Assembly (NCBI RefSeq): GCF_002723835.1
Contig: NZ_BEWG01000082.1
Coordinates: 58,614-122,613, forward strand
Source of the DNA: Mycobacterium sp. shizuoka-1
GTDB lineage: Bacteria > Actinomycetota > Actinomycetes > Mycobacteriales > Mycobacteriaceae
Length of the DNA: 64,000 bases
Direction: 5' to 3'
The notes under the pieces were generated by a model. The model had not been told where the DNA came from. It searched no databases and saw only the letters and a program-made list of their open reading frames with translations. Made by a program: the position numbers and the translations under genes. Positions 50,755 through 58,404 of this stretch are shown in pieces. Positions within the stretch are counted from its first letter, which is position 1, and every line of letters starts with the position of its first letter.

Positions 50755-52182
50755 ATGACCGACAGTGCCGTCGAAAAGAAAGCCGGCGAAGGCGAATACC
50801 GCATCGAGCACGACACCATGGGCGAGGTCCGGGTGCCGGCCAAGGCCCTGTGGCGGGCCCAGACCCAGCGGGCCGTGGAGAACTTCCCGATCTCGTTCCG
50901 CGGTCTGGACCGCAACCAGATCCGCGCCATGGCACTGCTGAAGGGCGCCTGCGCACAGGTCAACAAGGACCTCGGGCTGCTGGCGGCCGAGAAGGCCGAC
51001 GCCATCATCGCCGCCGCCGGCGAAATCGCCGACGGCCTGCACGACGAGCACTTCCCGATCGACGTGTTCCAGACCGGTTCGGGCACCAGCTCCAACATGA
51101 ACGCCAACGAGGTGATCGCCTCGATCTGCGCGCGCAATGGCGTGACGGTGCACCCCAACGACGACGTGAACATGTCGCAGAGCTCCAACGACACGTTCCC
51201 CACCTCCACCCACATCGCGGCCACCGAAGCCGCTGTGCGCCAGCTGATCCCGGCCCTCGAGGTGTTGCACGAGTCGCTGGCCGGCAAGGCCCGCCAGTGG
51301 CGCACGGTCGTCAAGTCCGGCCGCACCCACCTGATGGACGCCGTGCCGGTGACCCTCGGCCAGGAGTTCGGCGGCTATGCCCGCCAAATCGAGGCCGGTA
51401 TCGAACGAGTGAAGGCCACGCTGCCCCGCCTCGGCGAGCTGGCCATCGGCGGCACCGCCGTCGGCACCGGACTCAACGCCCCCGAGGGCTTCGGCGCCAA
51501 GGTTGTCGAGGTGCTCGTCGCGCAGACCGGCCTGGCCGAATTGAGCACGGCCAAGGACTCTTTCGAAGCGCAGGCCGCCCGCGACGGGCTGGTCGAGGCC
51601 TCCGGCGCATTGAAGACCATCGCGGCGTCGTTGACCAAGATCGCCAACGACATCCGGTGGATGGGCTCGGGCCCGCTGACCGGTCTTGGCGAGATCGCGC
51701 TGCCCGACCTGCAGCCGGGTAGCTCGATCATGCCCGGCAAGGTCAACCCCGTGCTGCCCGAGGCCGTCACCCAGGTGGCCGCCCAGGTCATCGGCAACGA
51801 CGCCGCCATCACCGTCGGCGGGCTGTCGGGCGCGTTCGAGCTGAACGTGTACATCCCGATGATGGCGCGCAACCTGCTGGAGTCCTTCACCCTGCTGGCC
51901 AACGTGTCGAAGTTGTTTGCCACCAAGTGCATTGACGGCCTTGTGGCCCACGAGGCCCACCTGCGCGAGCTGGCCGAGTCGTCCCCGTCGATCGTGACAC
52001 CGCTGAACTCGGCGATCGGCTACGAGGAGGCCGCCAAGGTGGCCAAGCAGGCGTTGGCGGAGAAGAAGACGATCCGGCAGACGGTCATCGACCGCGGGCT
52101 GATCGGCGACAAGCTCTCTGAAGCCGAGCTCGACAAGCGCCTCGACGTGCTGGCGATGGCGAAGGTCAAAGACGGCGACTAG
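50755..52182 (+). CDS. fum: class II fumarate hydratase
   Basis: The 475-residue product is a class II fumarase (FumC-type), interconverting fumarate and malate in the TCA cycle. The signature GSSIMPGKVNP begins near residue 322 with the catalytic Ser, HDTMGEVRVP opens the enzyme, and SGTSSNMNANEV and KSGRTHLMDAVP add active-site residues. The ATG at 50755 follows an AAAGG site; the TTG just before it is not needed. It lies in the glpX operon. Confidence 0.95.
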   Translation: MTDSAVEKKAGEGEYRIEHDTMGEVRVPAKALWRAQTQRAVENFPISFRGLDRNQIRAMALLKGACAQVNKDLGLLAAEKADAIIAAAGEIADGLHDEHFPIDVFQTGSGTSSNMNANEVIASICARNGVTVHPNDDVNMSQSSNDTFPTSTHIAATEAAVRQLIPALEVLHESLAGKARQWRTVVKSGRTHLMDAVPVTLGQEFGGYARQIEAGIERVKATLPRLGELAIGGTAVGTGLNAPEGFGAKVVEVLVAQTGLAELSTAKDSFEAQAARDGLVEASGALKTIAASLTKIANDIRWMGSGPLTGLGEIALPDLQPGSSIMPGKVNPVLPEAVTQVAAQVIGNDAAITVGGLSGAFELNVYIPMMARNLLESFTLLANVSKLFATKCIDGLVAHEAHLRELAESSPSIVTPLNSAIGYEEAAKVAKQALAEKKTIRQTVIDRGLIGDKLSEAELDKRLDVLAMAKVKDGD

Positions 52183-52185
52183 TTC

Positions 52186-53388
52186 TCACGCGCGCTGGGC
52201 GTCCGCTTCGTAGCGGCGGATGCCCAGCGGCGCGGTGAGGCTGTGCAGCACCAGGCTCAACGTCACCGCGATGATGCCGGCCTGTGCCAACAGGCCGGCA
52301 TGCTGCATATCGCCGCGGTCGATCACCAACAGACCCAGTACCACCGTGCCGATACCGCGCGGCCCGAACCAGCCGATGAACACCCGGCTGTAGCCCGGCA
52401 AATCGGTACGGATCAAAGCGATCAGCACCGCGACCAGACGCACCCCGAACAGGGCCGCGACACAGAACACCACGATCTGCCACGTGACATGCTGCCAGGC
52501 GTCGATCACCGCGAACGCACCGAACATCGCGAACACCGTCAACTCCAGCAGCTGCCCGGTGGCATCCGAAACCTGTCCCGACACTTGGGTGTTCGTCCGG
52601 CGTGCCACCACCGCGAACGCCAGTCCGCCGGTGAACGCTGCGACGAATCCGCTGGCATGCACGCGTTCACCCAATTCGAAGCAGATCAGCGCGACGGCGA
52701 CGGTGGCCAGCTGCGCCCAGGTGTCGCTCATCCAGTCGCGACGTCGCGACCACGCGATGACTCCGGCGCCGAGCAGGCCGATCGCCGCGCCGATCGCCAG
52801 CGACAGCAACTCGGTGCGCACGACGAACCACATCCAGTTCCGGGGCCGCGAATCCGTGTGCGCCGACGCCAGCGCCATCGCCGCCAGCAGCACGGCCAGC
52901 GCGAACCCGTCGTAGAAGCCGCTCTCCACCGACAGGGCGTTGCGCACCCGCTCGGGGATCCGGTGATCCTCCAGTAGCGCATCGATCAGTGCTGCCTCGG
53001 TGGGTGCCACGATCGCGGCCAGGCACACTGCCTCCCACCAGGGCAGCACCGGCAGCAGCAGCGCAGCGGTCAGACTCCCCAGGATCAGGGTCAGCGGGAT
53101 ACCGACCACCAGAAGCCGGAACGTGACATGTCCGCGCCGCAACACCCTGCCGGGATCCAGCTTGGCCGCCTGATTGAACAGGATGACCGTCAACGCCAAC
53201 TGTGCGAGCACCGTGTAGCCCTGCGTGCCGGGCCCGGCGTCGAGCAGGTTGAACCCGAACGGCCCCAGAGCCATTCCCAGCCCGACGAAGATCAGCGCCG
53301 GCGCGACATACCACCGGTTGACCAGACCCGACACCACGGCATAGCCCAGAACCAACAGCGTCAGGACGAAAGAGGTGGCGGTATGCAA
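52186..53388 (-). CDS. cation:proton antiporter (CPA1/NhaP-like), altered motif
   Basis: The 400-residue product has about twelve membrane helices of the CPA1 antiporter family. At the core the usual ESxxND reads VESGFYDG, so the Asn of the ion-binding ND pair is Tyr159, with Asp160 kept. The usual APTDP reads APTEAAL (Glu131 in place of Asp). Later GFVAAFTGGLAF and GWFGPRGIGTVVLGLLV match the family. These substitutions could change ion selectivity or abolish transport. The ATG at 53388 follows the deacetylase stop by 13 bp; the stop lies 3 bp from the fum stop, convergent. Confidence 0.82.
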   Translation of the reverse strand: MHTATSFVLTLLVLGYAVVSGLVNRWYVAPALIFVGLGMALGPFGFNLLDAGPGTQGYTVLAQLALTVILFNQAAKLDPGRVLRRGHVTFRLLVVGIPLTLILGSLTAALLLPVLPWWEAVCLAAIVAPTEAALIDALLEDHRIPERVRNALSVESGFYDGFALAVLLAAMALASAHTDSRPRNWMWFVVRTELLSLAIGAAIGLLGAGVIAWSRRRDWMSDTWAQLATVAVALICFELGERVHASGFVAAFTGGLAFAVVARRTNTQVSGQVSDATGQLLELTVFAMFGAFAVIDAWQHVTWQIVVFCVAALFGVRLVAVLIALIRTDLPGYSRVFIGWFGPRGIGTVVLGLLVIDRGDMQHAGLLAQAGIIAVTLSLVLHSLTAPLGIRRYEADAQRA

Positions 53389-53401
53389 CTAGTCGCCGGC
53401 C

Positions 53402-54283
53402 CTAAGCACCGTTGTTGGAACCGCCGGAATTGGCGCCGGGGATGTCGGTGATCGGAATGTTCGGCATCGGCTTGGGCGACGGCGTGGCCGGCAGCGTCGG
53501 GATGTCGGCGGCCGGGATGTCCTGCAACTCGTTCACCGGCGGACCGTTGTCGCGCGAACCGTACACGCTGCCCGGCGCGCGCGGCCCCAGCATCTGGCTC
53601 ACCGTCACCAGGTGATAGCCGTTGGCCTTCAACACCGGGATGAACTGCTCGACGAGGTCCACGGTGGACGAGTAGGTGTCGTGGAACAGCACCACCGAGT
53701 TGGGCTTGATCTGGCTCATCAGCATGTAGCGGGTCGCGGCGGTGTTGGAGTCGTTCATCCAGTCGAACGGGATCACGTCCCACAGGATCGCGGCCAGCCC
53801 GTACTGGGCGGCGACCTTGTTGACGGCGTCGTTGGTCAGCCCGCCCGCCGGCCGCCACAGTGTCGGCGTCTGCCCGGTGGCGGCCTTGATCGCGTCGTTG
53901 GCCTTGCTGAACTGGGCCGGCACGTCCTCGGGCGGGATCGTCGTCATGTTCGGGTGTTCCCAGGTGTGGCTGCCCAGCTCCATGCCGGCGTCGACCACCC
54001 GCTTGGCGCCGGCCGGGTTGGCCGCCACCTTGTTGCCGATCTCGAAGAACGTCGCCTTCGCGCCGGCGTCGTTGAGGATGCCCAGCAGCCGGTCGGTGTA
54101 GGGCGTCGGCCCGTCATCGAAGGTCAGCGCCACACACTTGACCACCGAACAGTCCACGGCGTCGGCCTTGGCCACCTTGACGTGGCCGGTGAAGCCGCCG
54201 ACGACGACCACCGCCACGCCCGCGACCACACCGATCACGGTCCGCAGATAGGACCAGGACAGATTGTCGGGACGGCGCGGCAC
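53402..54283 (-). CDS. secreted/membrane-anchored polysaccharide deacetylase (NodB family)
   Basis: The 293-residue product has an N-terminal membrane anchor or signal (about residues 11-30) and a NodB deacetylase domain (50-230). Metal ligands are Asp56-Asp57 (TFDDGP), His106 and His110 (HTWEH); WRPAGG and VVLFHDTY give motifs 3 and 5. The tail is Pro-rich with short repeats (NIPITDIPG). It corresponds to Rv1096, a peptidoglycan-type deacetylase. The GTG start is fixed by TAAAAT seven bases upstream. The antiporter gene follows on the same strand. Confidence 0.9.
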   Translation of the reverse strand: MPRRPDNLSWSYLRTVIGVVAGVAVVVVGGFTGHVKVAKADAVDCSVVKCVALTFDDGPTPYTDRLLGILNDAGAKATFFEIGNKVAANPAGAKRVVDAGMELGSHTWEHPNMTTIPPEDVPAQFSKANDAIKAATGQTPTLWRPAGGLTNDAVNKVAAQYGLAAILWDVIPFDWMNDSNTAATRYMLMSQIKPNSVVLFHDTYSSTVDLVEQFIPVLKANGYHLVTVSQMLGPRAPGSVYGSRDNGPPVNELQDIPAADIPTLPATPSPKPMPNIPITDIPGANSGGSNNGA

Positions 54284-54290
54284 GCGACCG

Positions 54291-54296
54291 ATTTTA
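54291..54296 (-). promoter_or_regulatory. -10 hexamer of a leaderless promoter (deacetylase gene)
   Basis: TAAAAT on the minus strand, five of six consensus bases, is 7 nt before the GTG at 54283. Confidence 0.6.
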
Positions 54297-54436
54297 CCGG
54301 GCCAAGCTGCCTGGTCCCTGACACCGGCGCCGCTGGGGGCTAGCACTACCGCCGATTGTGCGGCTAGCAGCGTGGTGCCCCGGCGCCACGGCGGGCAGTG
54401 TTGACCGCACCAACCCCTGGTGAAACGGAGTAGCTC

Positions 54437-54997
54437 ATGACCTCAACGGTCCGCGAAGATCTCATCCTGTCGCATGCGGCGATCACCGCCGAGGTGCAGG
54501 CGCCGTTCGATCACGTCGATATCGCCCAATGGCTGAAAACCCTTCCCACACACGAATATCAACGATGCGCACCCGGCGACCACAAGGCCGCCGGCTACAC
54601 CGTCGACGACGACGGCACGCCGATGTCGATCAACGTGGAGATGATCGGATCCGGCTTGGTGGTGCAGCAGTACCGCTTCGACATCGCCGCGCCGCACTAC
54701 TGCCGCATGGTGTCGCTGTCCGACGTCCTGACCCCACTCGGATGGACCAGCACACAGGTCATCTGGGAACTGCGGATGGAACAACTCGCCGGTGACCACT
54801 GCCGCTACACCAACACGGTGACGTCGCACCCCACCGAGCACTTCCTGGACTTCATCGCCCAGCACGGCCAGACCTTCGCCGAGGCGGCCGAGGCCCGTCA
54901 AGACGCGTCGGGACGGCATTGCCGAGTGGAGACACCGCTGTATGCCCAGAGCATCGCCCGCTGGGCTGCGCAACGGGCCGCCAGCGCCGCCGCTTAG
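54437..54997 (+). CDS. SRPBCC-like hypothetical protein
   Basis: The 186-residue product has a beta-rich core (ILSHAAITAEVQAPFDHVD, then YTVDDDGTPMSINVEMIG and VIWELRMEQLAGDHCRYTNTV) and a C-terminal helix, a pattern like the SRPBCC/START ligand-binding fold. No signal or catalytic motif is seen. ATG follows GGAG by seven bases. It is 25 bp upstream of the quinone oxidoreductase gene and probably in the same operon, so it may bind a small hydrophobic ligand handled by that enzyme. That link is inference. Confidence 0.62.
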   Translation: MTSTVREDLILSHAAITAEVQAPFDHVDIAQWLKTLPTHEYQRCAPGDHKAAGYTVDDDGTPMSINVEMIGSGLVVQQYRFDIAAPHYCRMVSLSDVLTPLGWTSTQVIWELRMEQLAGDHCRYTNTVTSHPTEHFLDFIAQHGQTFAEAAEARQDASGRHCRVETPLYAQSIARWAAQRAASAAA

Positions 54998-55022
54998 CCC
55001 CTTCCACCGTCGAGGAGTCGTC

Positions 55023-56024
55023 ATGCCGTCCGCAGTGTTGTTCGATCACCCCGGCGAGCCAGATGTCCTGCAGTGGCGCCCGGTGGCGCCCATCCATCCC
55101 GACGCCGACCAGGTGACGATCGCCGTCGAGGCAGCCGGGATCAACAACGCCGACCTGCTCCAGCGACGCGGCCGCTACCCGGTGCCACCGGGCGCGCCCC
55201 GTCCGCTGGGACTCGAGTGCGCGGGCACCATCCTCGCCGCGGGGCATGCGGTCACCGCATGGTCACCCGGTGACCGGGTGTGCGCTCTGCTCGACGGCGG
55301 CGGCTACGCCGACCAGGTTGCGGTGCGCGCCACCCAGGTCATGCCGATCCCGCCCGGGCTGGACCTCCTCGAAGCTGCCGCGGTCCCCGAGGTGGCCGCC
55401 ACGGTGTACTCCAACCTCGCGATGGTCGCCGGCCTCACCGGTGGGCAGAGCGTGCTCGTTCACGGCGCCGGCGGCGGCATCGGAAGCTTCGCCATCCAGT
55501 GGGCCCGCGCCATCGGTGCGCACGTCATCACCACCGCCGGCAGCGACGCCAAGGTGCAGGCCGGGCGCGACCTGGGCGCGCAGGACGCGATCAACTACCG
55601 CCGTGAGGATTTCGTGGCTGCCACCCTGGCCGCCACCGGCGGTCGCGGCGTCGACGCCATCCTCGACGTGGTGGGCTCGGACTATCTGGCGCGCAACCTG
55701 GAGTGCCTCGCGCCGGATGGACACCTGGTCATCATCGGCGGCTCCACCGAGCCGACCCTGCTAGACCTCGGTGCGCTCATGGCCAAGCGCGCCAGCGTCA
55801 CCGCCACCATGTTGCGGGGCCGCCCAGCCGAGCAGAAGGCTGCCATCGTCGCAGGAGTCATCCGCGACGTGTTTCCCCTGTTCGACAGCGGAGCCATCCG
55901 TGCCGTCGTGGACACCGTGGTGCCACTGCCCGACGCCGCCCGAGCTCACCGGCTGCTGGAGTCCGGACAAACCGTCGGCAAGGTCATCCTCGACAACCGC
56001 GTCACGGCAGCGCGCCGGGACTGA
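55023..56024 (+). CDS. NAD(P)H:quinone oxidoreductase (zinc-free MDR family)
   Basis: The 333-residue product is a medium-chain reductase of the quinone oxidoreductase/PIG3 type. VEAAGINNADLLQRRGRYPVPPGAP is the family signature, SVLVHGAGGGIGSFAIQWAR the NADPH site near residues 140-160, and YRREDFVAATLAATGGRGVDAILDVVG follows. No zinc ligands are present. It reduces quinones with NADPH. ATG follows GAGGAG by five bases. The last 23 bases overlap the convergent phoH2 gene. Confidence 0.9.
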   Translation: MPSAVLFDHPGEPDVLQWRPVAPIHPDADQVTIAVEAAGINNADLLQRRGRYPVPPGAPRPLGLECAGTILAAGHAVTAWSPGDRVCALLDGGGYADQVAVRATQVMPIPPGLDLLEAAAVPEVAATVYSNLAMVAGLTGGQSVLVHGAGGGIGSFAIQWARAIGAHVITTAGSDAKVQAGRDLGAQDAINYRREDFVAATLAATGGRGVDAILDVVGSDYLARNLECLAPDGHLVIIGGSTEPTLLDLGALMAKRASVTATMLRGRPAEQKAAIVAGVIRDVFPLFDSGAIRAVVDTVVPLPDAARAHRLLESGQTVGKVILDNRVTAARRD

Positions 56025-57321
56025 TCTCCTCGAGCATCTCGGTGACCAGGGCGGCGATCGGCGAGCGTTCACTGCGCATCAGCGTGATGTGCGCGAACAG
56101 CGGGTGCCCCTTGAGCTTCTCGATCACCGCGGCCACGCCGTCGTGGCGGCCGACCCGCAGGTTGTCGCGCTGGGCGACATCGTGGGTGAGCACCACCCGC
56201 GACCCGCTGCCCAGCCGGGAGAGCACGGTCAGCAGCACATTGCGCTCCAGCGACTGTGCCTCGTCGACGATCACGAACGAATCGTGCAGCGAGCGGCCGC
56301 GGATGTGGGTCAGCGGCAGCACCTCCAGCATCCCGCGGGAGAGCACCTCCTCCAGCACGGCCGGCGAAGCCAGCCCTTCGAGGGTGTCGAAGACGGCCTG
56401 CGCCCACGGGCCCATCTTGTCGCTCTCGCTGCCCGGCAGGTAGCCGAGATCCTGTCCGCCGACGGCGTACAGCGGGCGGAACACGACGACCTTGCGTTGC
56501 GTGCGCCGCTCGAGCACCGCCTCCAGACCCGCGCACAGCGCCAGCGCCGACTTGCCGGTGCCGGCCTTGCCGCCCAGGCTGACGATGCCGACCGATTCGT
56601 CCAGCAGCAGATCGAGGGCGACGCGTTGTTCGGCTGACCTTCCCCGGAGGCCGAACACTTCGCGGTCACCACGCACCAGCTGGACCTTCTTGTCCGCGTT
56701 CACCCGGCCCAGCGCACTGGAACCGGCACCGAGCAACCGAACTCCGGTATGGCACGGCAGATTACGGGCGTCGGCCAGGTCGATCTCACCCTCGGCGAAG
56801 ATCGTGTCGACGTCCTCGCCCGTGACGTCGAGCTCGGTCATCCCGGTCCAGCCGGAGGTGATCACGTCCTGTGCGTGGTATTCGTCGGCCAGCAGGCCCA
56901 CCGCACCCGCCTTCACGCGAAGCGGAATGTCCTTGCTGACCAACGTGACTCGCTTGCCCTCGGCGGCCAGATTGGCGGCCACGGTCAAGATCCGGGTGTC
57001 GTTGTTCTCTGTGCGGAAACCGGACGGCAGTACCGACTGGTCGCTGTGGTTGAGTTCGACATTGAGCGTGCCGCCCTCTGTCCCAATGGGAATCGGCTGA
57101 TCCAATCGACCGTGTTCCAGACGAAGGTCGTCGAACAATCGCAGCGCCTGCCGGGCGAACCAGCCCAGCTCGTGGTGGTGGCGCTTGGCTTCCAGTTCAC
57201 TGATGACCACGAGCGGTACCACCACTTCGTGTTCGGCGAACCGGGTGCACGCCCACGGATCGGAGAGCAAGACTGAGGTGTCGAGCACATACGTCCGAAC
57301 GGGCGACTGCGAATCGGTCAC
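56002..57321 (-). CDS. phoH2: PhoH-like protein with N-terminal PIN domain (PhoH2)
   Basis: The 439-residue product fuses a PIN ribonuclease domain (about residues 8-140, Asp14 in YVLDTSVLL, Glu42 region, later acidic NDTRIL) to a PhoH ATPase/helicase domain. The latter has its P-loop GGKAGTGKS at 250-258 and a Walker B IVDEAQSL. PhoH2 proteins are sequence-specific RNA helicase-nucleases linked to toxin-antitoxin behaviour. Start is GTG at 57321 with GAGGAG seven bases upstream, so the in-frame extension to 57408 is not used. A 36-residue small frame (57338-57448) lies just upstream. Corresponds to Rv1095. Confidence 0.93.
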   Translation of the reverse strand: MTDSQSPVRTYVLDTSVLLSDPWACTRFAEHEVVVPLVVISELEAKRHHHELGWFARQALRLFDDLRLEHGRLDQPIPIGTEGGTLNVELNHSDQSVLPSGFRTENNDTRILTVAANLAAEGKRVTLVSKDIPLRVKAGAVGLLADEYHAQDVITSGWTGMTELDVTGEDVDTIFAEGEIDLADARNLPCHTGVRLLGAGSSALGRVNADKKVQLVRGDREVFGLRGRSAEQRVALDLLLDESVGIVSLGGKAGTGKSALALCAGLEAVLERRTQRKVVVFRPLYAVGGQDLGYLPGSESDKMGPWAQAVFDTLEGLASPAVLEEVLSRGMLEVLPLTHIRGRSLHDSFVIVDEAQSLERNVLLTVLSRLGSGSRVVLTHDVAQRDNLRVGRHDGVAAVIEKLKGHPLFAHITLMRSERSPIAALVTEMLEEISPGALP

Positions 57322-57337
57322 TGGGCGCTCCTCAGGC

Positions 57338-57448
57338 TCACGCGGTCCCCGCGAACCCCTCGGTGGACACTGCGGCACCAGGACCGGGACCGGTCCTGTC
57401 GTAGTCACGAAAGGTGCCGCCCGGACGACAAAGCATGTCGCTAGCCAT
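57338..57448 (-). CDS. small open frame upstream of phoH2, antitoxin-position candidate
   Basis: A 36-codon frame starts ATG at 57448 and ends TGA at 57338, 17 bp before the phoH2 GTG. In mycobacteria a small gene called phoAT is described upstream of phoH2 and may act as its antitoxin. This frame occupies that place, but it is very short, Gly/Arg-rich and shows no recognised motif. Ribosome site is not evident. It may be leader sequence only. Confidence 0.25.
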   Translation of the reverse strand: MASDMLCRPGGTFRDYDRTGPGPGAAVSTEGFAGTA

Positions 57449-57503
57449 CGGAAGCGACGCTACTCCGGTAGCCGCCCACGCGCCGGTCAGGCGCGCCGCC
57501 GTG

Positions 57504-58331
57504 TTATGCGCGAACGAACTTCTTCAGCACCGATTCGCCGTCCAGGCCCCATGCCGTGATGCGATCGGAGACCACCTGCCGCGAGAGGTCGAGGTCGAAG
57601 ATCCCGGCCTGGGCGACGTTGTGCAGCTTGTCGGCGTACTCGAAGATGTCGCCGCCGACCACACCGAAACCGCCCGCGCGGCGCGCGACCGCGGAGATCG
57701 TCGAGTCGCGATGGGTTTCCAGGCAATGCGCGACCAGGTTGGCGAAGAACGCCTCATGGCGCTCCTCGTCGGCGGCGATCCGGCCGACCAGGCCCTTGAG
57801 CACCGGCTCGTCGATCTTGGCCTCCAGATTGCGGGTGAACACCGCGTGCGCCCGCTCGTAGAGCGCCATGAAGACCAGCGTCTCGATCTGGGTGTAGTTG
57901 TCGGCGCGGTAGCCGCGCATGACGTGTGCGACGCGGACGTCCTCGTTGGCCGTCGGGTCGAAGTTACGGGTGACGACGAGGTAGTTGCGGATCGCGATGG
58001 CGTGCAGGTTCTCCTCGGCAGTCCAGCGGCCCATGAAGCGGCCCCACTTGTCCTCGAGGATGAAATGCTCGACCAGCTCGCGGTGATATCCGGCGAGGTT
58101 GTCCTTGGTGATCAGGATGATCTCCAGCGCGTCGACGACGTCGGCGGGCAGGGTCACCTGCGACGGGTCCCAGTCCGTGCCGCCCAGGAAGGCGAAGTTC
58201 TCGCCCTGGTCGAACGGAACGTAGTCGTGGCCGTACCACTCGTCGGCCGTCTCCAGGTAGCGGGCCAGATTGTCGGCGACAACCGGCTCAAGCTCGAGCG
58301 TCAGCGCATCTGCGACAGGTTTCTGTGCCAT
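57504..58331 (-). CDS. desA2: acyl-ACP desaturase DesA2-like
   Basis: The 275-residue product is an acyl-ACP desaturase-like di-iron protein. EExxH metal motifs are present as TAEENLHA and ADEERHEA, with Glu in VEHFILEDKW. It has the same length as M. tuberculosis DesA2 (Rv1094). DesA2 is proposed to work in mycolic acid synthesis, although some iron ligands are altered in that protein. The ATG at 58331 is fixed by TACAGT six bases upstream; the longer in-frame start at 58355 lies beyond it. Adjacent to glyA and phoH2, as in M. tuberculosis by recalled order. Confidence 0.9.
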   Translation of the reverse strand: MAQKPVADALTLELEPVVADNLARYLETADEWYGHDYVPFDQGENFAFLGGTDWDPSQVTLPADVVDALEIILITKDNLAGYHRELVEHFILEDKWGRFMGRWTAEENLHAIAIRNYLVVTRNFDPTANEDVRVAHVMRGYRADNYTQIETLVFMALYERAHAVFTRNLEAKIDEPVLKGLVGRIAADEERHEAFFANLVAHCLETHRDSTISAVARRAGGFGVVGGDIFEYADKLHNVAQAGIFDLDLSRQVVSDRITAWGLDGESVLKKFVRA

Positions 58332-58337
58332 GCGGTA

Positions 58338-58343
58338 ACTGTA
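58338..58343 (-). promoter_or_regulatory. -10 hexamer of a leaderless promoter (desA2)
   Basis: TACAGT on the minus strand is 6 nt before the ATG at 58331. Confidence 0.5.
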
Positions 58344-58404
58344 ACCCACAGACACGGATGTCCGGAAATCTGGCCCACCCGGCGTTTCGCGGGGGTTTCA
58401 GGCG

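Noticed and set aside
49705..51960. A 751-codon open frame on the minus strand.
   Set aside because: It is opposite glpX and fum, consists of Gly, His, Val and Asp runs, and has no domain; a shadow.
57322..57408. Longer PhoH2 with a 29-residue N-terminal extension.
   Set aside because: The GTG at 57321 has a GAGGAG ribosome site at the right distance, while the upstream GTG has none, and the extension is Pro/Arg-rich without conservation cues.
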